Assembly (NCBI GenBank): GCA_949299185.1
Contig: CASFZR010000013.1
Coordinates: forward strand, 1 to 40,611
Source of the DNA: an uncultured Spirochaetales bacterium
GTDB lineage: Bacteria > Spirochaetota > Spirochaetia > Sphaerochaetales > Sphaerochaetaceae
Direction: 5' to 3'
DNA length: 40,611 bases
Part shown: one piece after another, positions 25,059-33,009 of the stretch
Numbering within the stretch: position 1 is the first letter of the stretch
Layout: each line of letters starts with the position of its first letter
Position numbers and translations under genes: made by a program
The notes under the pieces: model-generated
What the model saw: only the letters and a program-made list of their open reading frames with translations
The model's database searches: none
What the model was told of the DNA's origin: nothing

Positions 25059-26703
25059 GGAACATAGGAAAGGATTTGAGATATGGTTTCTCCTATCCTT
25101 TGTGATATTAGGATTATATTGTCTATTTCTATTGTACCCACTTGGAAGGCTCTTCGTATCATCTGTATGGGTTGATGGCCATTTCTCTATGGAGAACTTC
25201 AGGCTATTCTTCAGCCAGAGTTATTATTACTCAACTATAATGAACAGCTTGAAGATAGCTGTATCAACGACAGCAATCACCTTGATCCTTGGATTCACTC
25301 TTGCATACCTGTACTCGATGTATGAGATCAAAGGAAAGGCTACATTACAGGTGATAATCATACTATGTTCCATGTCAGCTCCATTCATCAGCGCTTATTC
25401 TTGGATACTCCTCATGGGAAGGAATGGGCTGATACGGAAGATCATTGAAGCGATACTGCAGGTTGAGCTTCCTACTATATATGGCTTTGGAGGAATCTTG
25501 CTGGTTCTGTCCTTGCAGATGTTTCCTCTGGTCTTCCTTTATGTCTCCGGGGCTTTGAAGAACATCGACAATTCTCTTCTTGAAGCATCTGCAAATCTTG
25601 GAATTAAAGGCTTCCCTATGATTATGAAGGTCGTGATTCCATTATGTATGCCGACTATCCTTGCTGCAGGATTATTGGTATTCATGAAATCCTTTGCCGA
25701 TTTTGGAACGCCATTACTGATAGGAGAAGGCTATCTTACATTCCCGGTCTTAATCTATAGGCAGTATTTTGGAGAGACAGGTTCAAATGCGAATTTCGCT
25801 GCTGCTCTTTGTATTATTGCCATCTTGATTACCGGAATGATCTTTGCTTTTCAGAAATGGCTTAATAGCAGATATCGATTTACGATGAATTCTCTTCATC
25901 CTATATCAAGGAGGAAGGCTAGAGGTCTCTCAAATATATTGATACATGTGTTTTGCTATGGAGTTGTTGCGATAGCATATCTCCCCCATGCATATGTTAT
26001 ATATACATCTTTCAAGAATACCTCAGGCAAGATATTCGTTGATGGATATTCCTTGAATAGCTATAAGATGTCATTATTCAAATATGCACGAGCAATACCA
26101 AATACATTCTATATAAGCATAATTGCTTTAGCTCTTGTAGTCATATTGGCCATCATCATAGCATATCTTGTTGTCAGAAGAGGCAATACCGTGAATAGGG
26201 CAATAGATGTTTGCTCGATGATTCCATATATCATGCCTGGCTCTGTCGTAGGAATTGCATTGGTAATGAGCTTTAATACGCGACCGTTTGTTCTTACCGG
26301 AACGGTGGCAATAATGATAATTGCTCTCATCATACGAAGGATTCCATATACCATAAGGTCTTCAGTGGCTACTTTGCAGCAGATATCTCCTTCAGTAGAG
26401 GAAGCATCGTTGAGCCTTGGTGTCAGCAGGATGAAGACGTTTTTCGGTATTACGGTTCCTATGATGAGCAATGGTATTCTCTCTGGTGCCATCTTAAGCT
26501 GGATAACGATTATGACGGAGCTATCAACGGGAATAATACTTTATACGAATAAGACAATGACAGTCACACTTGCGATATATAATTTTGTTACCAGAGGATC
26601 CTATGGATATGCCGCTGCTTTCTCCGCGATACTCACCATGATAACGATACTGACCTTAGCTATCTTCTTGAAGTTCAGCAAGAGCGGAGAGATTACTTTT
26701 TGA
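25039..26703 (+). CDS. Fused double ABC permease, FbpB/AfuB type
   Basis: The 554-residue membrane protein holds two binding-protein-dependent permease domains in one chain. Each has about six hydrophobic segments and an EAA loop: EASANLGIKGFPMIMKVVIP at about residues 180-199 and EEASLSLGVSRMKTFFGITVP in the second half. It therefore forms both halves of the inner-membrane channel, as in FbpB and AfuB. GGAG lies six bases before ATG 25039. It overlaps the ATPase gene by 20 bases and is translationally coupled with it. The 3' end overlaps the convergent MFS gene by 11 bases, with no terminator between them. The low GC content matches the rest of this operon. Confidence 0.9.
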   Translation: MMISRNKEHRKGFEIWFLLSFVILGLYCLFLLYPLGRLFVSSVWVDGHFSMENFRLFFSQSYYYSTIMNSLKIAVSTTAITLILGFTLAYLYSMYEIKGKATLQVIIILCSMSAPFISAYSWILLMGRNGLIRKIIEAILQVELPTIYGFGGILLVLSLQMFPLVFLYVSGALKNIDNSLLEASANLGIKGFPMIMKVVIPLCMPTILAAGLLVFMKSFADFGTPLLIGEGYLTFPVLIYRQYFGETGSNANFAAALCIIAILITGMIFAFQKWLNSRYRFTMNSLHPISRRKARGLSNILIHVFCYGVVAIAYLPHAYVIYTSFKNTSGKIFVDGYSLNSYKMSLFKYARAIPNTFYISIIALALVVILAIIIAYLVVRRGNTVNRAIDVCSMIPYIMPGSVVGIALVMSFNTRPFVLTGTVAIMIIALIIRRIPYTIRSSVATLQQISPSVEEASLSLGVSRMKTFFGITVPMMSNGILSGAILSWITIMTELSTGIILYTNKTMTVTLAIYNFVTRGSYGYAAAFSAILTMITILTLAIFLKFSKSGEITF

Positions 26704-27988
26704 AATATAATCTTAAATCGTGGCTTTCTTTAGAATTCCGATCAGGATCTTGCTTTCCTGATCGGAAGGCCACTGCCTTATTTCCTTGCATCAAAAGCTG
26801 ATTCCTATCTATCCACCTGATCCGGCTTATGACTAGTAGGGCTATGAGCATGAATATGGGGAATACCATCGCGCATAGTATTCCCGATGATATCCTGCCT
26901 CCGAACGCAGCTGCGGCAAGACCTGTGAGAGCAGGCCCGGTAGAGCAACCGACATCACCGGCAAGCGCAAGGAAGGCGAACATGGATGTCCCGCCCCTCC
27001 TCAGCAGGCTGGATGCGATGCTGAACGTACCCGGCCAGAAGATGCCGACCGAGAGGCCGCATAGGGCACAGCCTACGAGTCCTAGGACAGGATCGGAAGA
27101 GAGTGACGTGAGAAGATAGCTCATGCAGCAGAGGATCGCGGAGAGCAACATCATCCTCCTCAGGTCTATCCTGTCTCCATATCTGCCGAATATAAGGCGT
27201 GCAAGCCCCTGCATGAAGGCGAAGAGGCATGGACCTGTGAGATCGCCTATCGTCTTGCTCACTCTGAGTCCTGTCTCAGCGAAGGCGGAGGCCCACTGTC
27301 CAACGGCCTGTTCCGTGGCTCCGGAGGCTATCATCATGAGGAACAGCAGCCAGAATATTCCGTTCGAGAGCAGCTCCTTCATGCCGCTCTTCCTTTCCCC
27401 TGGGAGGATTTCATAGATCGGTACGAAGATAAACGCTACCATGTTCGCAAGAGGGACGATTGCCCAGAGCCTTGCCATCACAGGCCATGATTCCACCCCG
27501 AAAACGGAGAAGAATCCCGTCGAGATGAGGATGACAGCCACGAAGCCCCAGCAGTAGAAGGAATGAAGCAGGCTCATCTCCTTCTCCTTGTTCTTAGTGG
27601 GGCAGGCTTCCACGACAGGACTCACGAGTACCTCAAGAAGACCTCCTCCTATCGCATATGTTGCGACTGAGATAAGAAGCGCCATGAAAGGATCCTCAAG
27701 CGCGAACGGGAGCCAGGAAAGAAGCAGCAGCCCGGCGGCCGCGAACACATGGGCGGCGACCATGCAACGCCTGTAGCCGATCCTGTCTATGAAGTACGCG
27801 GAGGCAAGGTCTATCACGAGCTGGATCGCGAATGTGAACGCTATCAGGAACGTTATCTCCTCAAGCCCTATTGAAAAGGCCTGCTGGAAAGTGACGAACA
27901 GGAGCGGTGCGAAGTTTATCACGATAGCCTGGACGATATAGGCAACGAAGCATGAGCGTACTGTCGATTCATAGGTCAGATGATGCAT
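26693..27988 (-). CDS. Major facilitator superfamily transporter
   Basis: The 431-residue protein has about twelve hydrophobic segments. The MFS loop 2-3 motif is seen as YFIDRIGYRRCMVAAH, and the equivalent in the second half is LIFGRYGDRIDLRRMM. Overall it resembles FucP-like sugar porters, but the substrate is not evident. ATG 27988 has GGAG six bases upstream and is preferred over ATG 28003 or 28000, which lack a site. A TATAAT at 28072-28077 on the minus strand could be its -10 box, though the matching -35 is poor. It is convergent with the Afu-type permease. Its GC content is closer to the core genes than to the importer operon, so it may not share that operon's origin. Confidence 0.82.
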   Translation of the reverse strand: MHHLTYESTVRSCFVAYIVQAIVINFAPLLFVTFQQAFSIGLEEITFLIAFTFAIQLVIDLASAYFIDRIGYRRCMVAAHVFAAAGLLLLSWLPFALEDPFMALLISVATYAIGGGLLEVLVSPVVEACPTKNKEKEMSLLHSFYCWGFVAVILISTGFFSVFGVESWPVMARLWAIVPLANMVAFIFVPIYEILPGERKSGMKELLSNGIFWLLFLMMIASGATEQAVGQWASAFAETGLRVSKTIGDLTGPCLFAFMQGLARLIFGRYGDRIDLRRMMLLSAILCCMSYLLTSLSSDPVLGLVGCALCGLSVGIFWPGTFSIASSLLRRGGTSMFAFLALAGDVGCSTGPALTGLAAAAFGGRISSGILCAMVFPIFMLIALLVISRIRWIDRNQLLMQGNKAVAFRSGKQDPDRNSKESHDLRLYFKK

Positions 27989-28263
27989 ATCGGTCTCCAT
28001 CAAGACAGATCAGATGGATACTCCTTCACATGATTTCCTTCAAGTTGGTAGCCATGATGATACCATACTACATTATATAAACGATGATGGCTCGCCTTGA
28101 TTTCCCTTTGGATATCATGGTTCCTGCCTTAGTGACGGCTCTTCCCATTTCATCGTTTCCGGTTTCCAGGTTATGTACTGGATTGTGATCATCTATATTT
28201 ACAGCAGCTTACCGTTCTGTGCTGATTATCTGCTGGTTCATCTGCTCATTTCCGGGTTATCAT
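27989..28263. other. Divergent AT-rich gap between the MFS and ImmA/IrrE genes
   Basis: No gene is supported here. The gap should hold both promoters. On the minus strand a TATAAT lies at 28077-28072; on the plus strand only weak -10-like sequences are seen near 28195. No clear terminator or large repeat was found. Confidence 0.4.
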
Positions 28264-29409
28264 ATGGATATGGGAAGAATAGTCAGCGTAGATATACCAT
28301 TTGAAGTGCTTGACTGGATAGACAGCATGGTCATGCTGCGTGATCCTTCCTTCCCGAGCTATAGCTTCCTGCTTCTTTGCAAGGAAGGAAAGAAGAAGCC
28401 AACGCTGAACCAGATCGCAGAGATGAGCCGCAAGCTCCATATTCCTTTTGGGTTCTTCCTGCTCAAGAAGCCTGTGCCACTTGATCCAGTTGCCGTAAGC
28501 AGGAGGACGATCGGGAGCATATCATCTGATAAGCCGATGAGTGCTGAGCTTCGGGATACCATCAATCGCATGAAGGAGATACAGGATTGGATAGGCGAAC
28601 ATCAGGAGGAAGGGAAGCTTTCGTTTCCTGGTACACTGATGCTCTCCGATGATATCAGGACATCTGCGATGATGATACGCAAGAGCCTTGCCATCGACAT
28701 TGATTGGCATGGGAATGTCAGAAATGCATCAGGGGCTTCCTCTTTCATCCGCAATAGGATAGGAACCTTAGGCATATATGTCTTTCAGAATGGCATAGTA
28801 GGTGTTAATACGCATAGGACTCTTGATCTTTCTGAATTCAGGGCATTCTCGATCTTTGATGAAATAGCTCCGCTTATCTTTATCAATTCCCGTGATTCGG
28901 ATACCGGCAGGCTGTTTTCCCTCTTTCACGAGCTTGTCCATATCGGACTTGGTGTGAATGGAGTATTCCGTGGTGATGGCAAGGTATCTAAGGAAGAGGT
29001 ATTCTGCAATGCCGTTGCTGCAGAGCTTGTACTCCCTGAGGATTCGTTCGAGAGCGCGTGGGTTCCTGTCAGAGCTGATGATGCATATCCTGCCTGCAGG
29101 AGGATTGGACGGAAGTTCTGCTGTAGCCCTGTCGTGGTGGCACGGCGTGCTTTGGATAGAGGACTTCTATCTGCCGATAGGTATACCGCTGTGGAGAAGC
29201 AGGCAAGGGAGGATTTTGAATCCAGCAGGAAGAAGGCGGAAGGCGGAAGCTTCATAGGAAACCAGCTATCCAGATATGATCATGCGTTCCTCCGTATGAT
29301 CGACAGGAGTATCCAGAATGGTGATACGCAATATACGGAAGCGTTCAGGCTTACCGATACATGGGGCAGTTCCTTCTCGAAGCTGATAAGCGGGGCATAC
29401 GATGATTGA
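28264..29409 (+). CDS. ImmA/IrrE family metallopeptidase with degenerate N-terminal HTH
   Basis: This 381-residue protein has a zinc peptidase core (COG2856/DUF955) with the HExxH motif in FHELVHIGLG (His222, Glu223, His226) and a downstream glutamate in NAVAAELVLPEDSF. The N-terminal 80 residues (PTLNQIAEMSRKLHIPFGFFLL) look like the reduced XRE-type helix-turn-helix common in this group. Such proteases cleave repressors in stress responses and mobile elements, or pair with PIN toxins. The start is uncertain: ATG 28264 or 28270 fits the family N terminus (MGRIVSVDIP), while ATG 28219 would add a hydrophobic, unsupported extension. None has a good ribosome binding site. It overlaps the DUF4411 gene by 8 bases. 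Confidence 0.82.
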   Translation: MDMGRIVSVDIPFEVLDWIDSMVMLRDPSFPSYSFLLLCKEGKKKPTLNQIAEMSRKLHIPFGFFLLKKPVPLDPVAVSRRTIGSISSDKPMSAELRDTINRMKEIQDWIGEHQEEGKLSFPGTLMLSDDIRTSAMMIRKSLAIDIDWHGNVRNASGASSFIRNRIGTLGIYVFQNGIVGVNTHRTLDLSEFRAFSIFDEIAPLIFINSRDSDTGRLFSLFHELVHIGLGVNGVFRGDGKVSKEEVFCNAVAAELVLPEDSFESAWVPVRADDAYPACRRIGRKFCCSPVVVARRALDRGLLSADRYTAVEKQAREDFESSRKKAEGGSFIGNQLSRYDHAFLRMIDRSIQNGDTQYTEAFRLTDTWGSSFSKLISGAYDD

Positions 29410-29902
29410 TCCAGCATATCTTGTTGATTCCAGCGTCTTGATTACTGCTGCCAATACCTGGTATGCGTTTGACATCGTCCCATCTTTCTGGAATCGTATC
29501 CATCGGCATCTTGAGGATGGCTCGCTTGGAATCCTTGATGTGGTTCATGATGAGGTTACGAGAGGTCATGATGATTTGATGAGCTGGCTCAAGGCTGGAG
29601 ATTTTCCTAAGATATCCACGAATGATGCTGATATCCTTAATGAGTATTCTGATGTTGTGGAATATATCCTCCAGTCCAGGCATTATACGGATCAGGCTAA
29701 GCTGGGATGGATTACCAATAGGGAGATGGCAGATCCTTGGCTCATTGCCTCGGCAGCTGTCATGAAGATTCCGATCATCACTTTGGAGAAGGCTGAGCCG
29801 AATCGTAAATCAAGCGTGAAGATTCCTGACGTTGCTGATCATTTCCATGTCCCGATCCTTCATCTGTTCCAGATGATGCGGGAATTGCAGATTTCAATCT
29901 GA
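29402..29902 (+). CDS. DUF4411 family PIN-like protein, probable toxin or RNase partner
   Basis: The 166-residue protein begins PAYLVDSSVLITAANTWY, as in DUF4411 members, with Asp9 in the place of the first PIN-domain acidic residue. Further candidate metal ligands are the acids in DVVHDEVTRG and the Asp in MADPWLIASA, followed by PIITLEK. This order matches PIN-fold nucleases. DUF4411 genes are commonly found right after ImmA/IrrE peptidase genes, as here with an 8-base overlap, and the pair has been proposed as a toxin-antitoxin-like module. RNase activity is inference. The gene is AT-richer than its core neighbours. Confidence 0.8.
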   Translation: MIDPAYLVDSSVLITAANTWYAFDIVPSFWNRIHRHLEDGSLGILDVVHDEVTRGHDDLMSWLKAGDFPKISTNDADILNEYSDVVEYILQSRHYTDQAKLGWITNREMADPWLIASAAVMKIPIITLEKAEPNRKSSVKIPDVADHFHVPILHLFQMMRELQISI

Positions 29903-29906
29903 TACA

Positions 29907-29935
29907 TTCAATAATCATCTTCTCCATGCTATCAT
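29907..29935 (+). promoter_or_regulatory. Candidate promoter directly in front of the exported-protein gene
   Basis: TTCAAT (29907-29912) and TATCAT (29930-29935) are 17 bases apart. The -10 box ends six bases before ATG 29942, so transcription would begin at or next to the start codon. No ribosome binding site is present there. Confidence 0.4.
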
Positions 29936-29941
29936 CAAAGC

Positions 29942-30883
29942 ATGAAGAAGATTCTTTCCATCCTGATCGTGCTTCTGCTTTCGTTATCGCTCTTCGCCTC
30001 CGATCCTGCCGTGATCGCATCGCTTCTCTCTCCGGGACTGCTTTACTCAGGGGAGCCGCTTCCTGCCTCCTATGATATCTCCTCGATCGATGCCAGCGAT
30101 CTCAATGCCTTCCTCATTCCCCAGCTCCTTGAGGATGGCGGGGTGAGCCTTGCATCGATGGTCGAGGGGCCGACGATGGATATCGTGCAGGGATTCTTCA
30201 GCCTTGTCGGTGCCTTGATGCCTCTTGACTACATGTATCCCGTAGCGGGATCGGGGACTGTGACGCTTTCGGTGCTTCCTCCGCTTGCCCAATCCGTGCT
30301 CTCTATCGGAGCCGCGGTGGACTATGATGATGTGATGGTACTCTACGCAGTCGAGGGGAGGGGTGATCACTCCGTGACGTTCGATGGCAGGGTAGAGGCT
30401 TATATCGATATCTCCACGCCATCCTTATTCAAGCTCTCTGTCGCCTCCCCGTCATTCACGCTTTCCGGCGCTCCTATCTCTGGCAGCGTGGAGCTTGCCG
30501 TGGATCTTGATGAAGAGATGGCTCTATCCTATATGTCGATGATGGGCGAGGATATCGACCTGTACAGGATGCTCTTCTCCTCGATGCTCATCGAGGGAAT
30601 AAAGGAGATGGGCGGCCCTGAGGTCGCGGAGCTTGAGGCGCTTCTCGGCATAAGCCTCGATGAGATCGCCTCCGGGGATGTCGTGGCATACCTTGAGGAG
30701 AACGAGGTGCTTGACCTGATCGACCTCGTCATCCTGGTCGCCGTGGCCTCTGATTCCGCGTTCCCTGTCGAGGAGGTCCTGCTATCCGTCCTATCTGCCT
30801 ATCTCGTGATCGATGGCACGGAGCGCGTGGATGTGGATGTCGTGTCCTTCATCGAGGCGCTTGAGATGATGGATTCCCTTTGA
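29942..30883 (+). CDS. Exported protein of unknown function
   Basis: I do not recognise this 313-residue protein. It has a clear signal peptide (KKILSILIVLLLSLSLFASD, cleavage after FAS or nearby) without a lipobox cysteine, so it should be periplasmic or outer-membrane associated. The mature part is acidic, rich in Ser, Leu, Val and Asp, and predicted by eye to be mixed: beta-like stretches in the middle (for example SVTFDGRVEAYIDI, FTLSGAPISGSVEL) and amphipathic helices towards the C terminus. No enzymatic motif is seen. Codon use is GC-rich like the core genes. It stands alone between the ImmA/DUF4411 pair and the rimP operon promoter. Confidence 0.75.
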   Translation: MKKILSILIVLLLSLSLFASDPAVIASLLSPGLLYSGEPLPASYDISSIDASDLNAFLIPQLLEDGGVSLASMVEGPTMDIVQGFFSLVGALMPLDYMYPVAGSGTVTLSVLPPLAQSVLSIGAAVDYDDVMVLYAVEGRGDHSVTFDGRVEAYIDISTPSLFKLSVASPSFTLSGAPISGSVELAVDLDEEMALSYMSMMGEDIDLYRMLFSSMLIEGIKEMGGPEVAELEALLGISLDEIASGDVVAYLEENEVLDLIDLVILVAVASDSAFPVEEVLLSVLSAYLVIDGTERVDVDVVSFIEALEMMDSL

Positions 30884-30888
30884 TAGTG

Positions 30889-30917
30889 TTGACATATGCC
30901 TCTTGATTTGGTAAAAG
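30889..30917 (+). promoter_or_regulatory. Promoter of the rimP-nusA-infB operon
   Basis: A perfect TTGACA (30889-30894) is followed after 17 bases by TAAAAG (30912-30917), four of six matches to the -10 consensus. It starts just six bases after the preceding gene and leads into a leader of about 60 bases before rimP. Confidence 0.55.
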
Positions 30918-30942
30918 AAGCATAGTTTCATTAAAGTGATTT

Positions 30943-30967
30943 AAGGGACCGACGCGGTCCCTTTATT
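30943..30967 (+). terminator. Terminator-like hairpin in the rimP-nusA leader
   Basis: AAGGGACC (30943-30950) and GGTCCCTT (30956-30963) form a perfect 8-bp stem with a 5-base loop, followed by TATTC. It lies downstream of the operon promoter and just before the rimP ribosome binding site. It may terminate the upstream gene, or act as an attenuator of the operon. Confidence 0.6.
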
Positions 30968-30983
30968 CATGATGGAGGAAGAC

Positions 30984-31475
30984 ATGCTGAAGAATGAGGC
31001 ATCCGGGAGCGCTCTCGTAGGCGAGATAGACTCGCTTGTCTCAGGGCTTGGACTGAAGACGGTGGAGGCGACGACGGGGACGTATCAGGGATCTGCGTCC
31101 ATGACCGTCATACTCTATAAGAGCGGAGAGGAGATCAATACTGATGATCTCGCCGCGGCCTACAACCTCATCTATCCGCGCTACAGCATCCTCCTTGGAG
31201 ACCGGGATCTCCAGCTGGAGGTCTCATCGCCGGGACTGCAGAGGAACATCAAGGACACGATGGAGTTCTCGGTATTCGTTGGACGTGATGTCAGGTGCTA
31301 CTCCGTCTCAAGGAGCGCCTACGCGATCGGACGCATAGAGTCTGCTGACGAGCGCTCGGTGACGCTTTCAGATGCCTCTTTCGAGGGAGATGATGAGAAG
31401 GGCACCATCACGCTTGATTTCGATGATATAGCGAAGGCTAAGCTGGAATACAGATGGGAGGCAGGAAATGCTTGA
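30984..31475 (+). CDS. rimP: Ribosome maturation factor RimP
   Basis: RimP assists assembly of the 30S subunit. The 163-residue protein has the family signature LQLEVSSPGLQR in the middle and a C-terminal SH3-like beta domain (ITLDFDDIAKAKLEYRWE). ATG 30984 is chosen because GGAGG at 30974-30978 sits five bases upstream; ATG 30969 would place that site inside the gene. It heads the operon and overlaps nusA by 8 bases. Confidence 0.9.
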   Translation: MLKNEASGSALVGEIDSLVSGLGLKTVEATTGTYQGSASMTVILYKSGEEINTDDLAAAYNLIYPRYSILLGDRDLQLEVSSPGLQRNIKDTMEFSVFVGRDVRCYSVSRSAYAIGRIESADERSVTLSDASFEGDDEKGTITLDFDDIAKAKLEYRWEAGNA

Positions 31476-32997
31476 TCTTAGCGAGGAAATCAGATCGATG
31501 ATCGATGATGGCAGGATGGACGAGGAGAAGGTCGTCTCCCTCATCCGCGATATGCTCACCAGTGCATACAAGAGGAAGTTCGGTACCGATGACAATGTCG
31601 TGGTGCGCTTCTTCCCCAATGGCGCGGGCGAGGAGAACAGATGCGTTGAGCTGTATTCCGTCAAGGAGGTCGTCAACGAGGAGGACTGGTACGACAAGGT
31701 CAGGCAGATTCCCCTTGATGACGCTCAGACGCTGGTCGAGGATGTTGAGGTAGGCGATTCGCTGGAGATTCCCATCGATCCGCGCAACTTCGAGTACAGC
31801 GCGGTGCAGTCGGCAAAGCAGCGCTCGCAGCAGGTGGTCAAGGAATACACCACCGATAAGGTATATATCGACGCGAAGGCGATGGAGGGAAAGCTCGTCA
31901 TAGGCGAGATCAAGAGGCAGAACCCCAAGAACGGTGACTTCATCGTCAACCTCAACCTTGAGGGGGCCGACGCGCTCTTCCCGTTCCGCGGCCAGAGCCC
32001 GAGGGAGACCTATGAGATCGCGGAGAAGCTCAAGTTCTACGTCGAGAAGGTCGAGAAGGTCGGGGCTGATCGCAATAACAGGAAGGCTGGCCGTGACGCC
32101 AAGCCCGCCAAGGGTTCTTCCGTGAGCATCCTCCTTACGCGTTCCTCAAAGGAGTTCGTCAAGGCTCTCATCGAGAACGAGGTTCCTGAGATCTCCTCTG
32201 GAGATGTGGAGATAAAGGCTATCGCAAGGCACGCTGGCGTAAGGACCAAGGTCGCTGTCGACACCCATAAGACCGATGTCGATCCTGTCGGCTCGACGGT
32301 AGGTAAGGCGGGCGTGAGGATCCAGACGGTGATGGCTGAGTGCGAGGGCGAGAAGATCGATGTCGTCCGCTACTCTGAGGATCCGCTGGTGTTCATCGCC
32401 AATGCCCTCATTCCTGCTCAGGTCAGGCGTGTCGTCACGATCGACCCCTCCACGCGCCATGTCGTTGCCATCGTCGATGATAACCAGCTGGGTATCGCGA
32501 TCGGACAGGGCGGCGTCAACGTCAAGCTCGCCAAGGTCCTCTGTGACTGGAATATCGAGGTGAAGACCCAGGCCCAGTTCAATGAGATGGAGCAGACGAT
32601 GGAGATCTACCGCAATGTCGATAATCTCTTCAAGAGCGATGATGAGGTGGCTTCCGAAGGGGAGGAGGCTATCATCGAGGCAGAGCAGCCGCTTACCAAT
32701 GATGAGATCGGCATCGATCCTGATGATACGCCGCTTACGGATCTCGGGCTTCCTGAGAAGATCGTCAAGAGGCTCCATGATGTAGATATCTGGTCCATTG
32801 AGGAGTTCTTCGATTATGATAATGATGAGCTTCGTGAGAAGGGACTGAGCGATGAGGATATCGCTACCGTTCGCGATAGCGTTGTCATAACCGAAGATGA
32901 TACAGGTGCAGATTTCGAGTGCCCGATCTGTCATGAGGTGCTTCCGGCCGGTACGACCGTGTGCCCGAAGTGCGGAGCGGAGTTCGAGTTCGAGTGA
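31468..32997 (+). CDS. nusA: Transcription termination/antitermination protein NusA with C-terminal zinc ribbon
   Basis: NusA binds RNA polymerase and controls pausing, termination and antitermination. The 509-residue protein has the N-terminal RNA polymerase-binding domain (SAYKRKFG, VRFFPN), an S1 domain (KLVIGEIKRQNPKNGDFIVN), and tandem KH domains (DPVGSTVGKAGVRIQ and LGIAIGQGGVNVKLA). A helical hairpin repeat (LGLPEKIVKRLHDVDIWSIEEF) follows. The final 25 residues form a zinc ribbon with Cys485, Cys488, Cys499 and Cys502 (CPIC and CPKC), not part of classical NusA. It overlaps rimP by 8 bases, and infB begins 12 bases downstream. Confidence 0.93.
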   Translation: MLDLSEEIRSMIDDGRMDEEKVVSLIRDMLTSAYKRKFGTDDNVVVRFFPNGAGEENRCVELYSVKEVVNEEDWYDKVRQIPLDDAQTLVEDVEVGDSLEIPIDPRNFEYSAVQSAKQRSQQVVKEYTTDKVYIDAKAMEGKLVIGEIKRQNPKNGDFIVNLNLEGADALFPFRGQSPRETYEIAEKLKFYVEKVEKVGADRNNRKAGRDAKPAKGSSVSILLTRSSKEFVKALIENEVPEISSGDVEIKAIARHAGVRTKVAVDTHKTDVDPVGSTVGKAGVRIQTVMAECEGEKIDVVRYSEDPLVFIANALIPAQVRRVVTIDPSTRHVVAIVDDNQLGIAIGQGGVNVKLAKVLCDWNIEVKTQAQFNEMEQTMEIYRNVDNLFKSDDEVASEGEEAIIEAEQPLTNDEIGIDPDDTPLTDLGLPEKIVKRLHDVDIWSIEEFFDYDNDELREKGLSDEDIATVRDSVVITEDDTGADFECPICHEVLPAGTTVCPKCGAEFEFE

Positions 32998-33009
32998 TAA
33001 AGGGTTAAG

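Noticed and set aside
22849..26703. Annotation as a ferric-iron importer
   Set aside because: Not excluded, but no iron-related gene is nearby and the sugar-phosphate isomerase and UTRA regulator fit hexose phosphate better.
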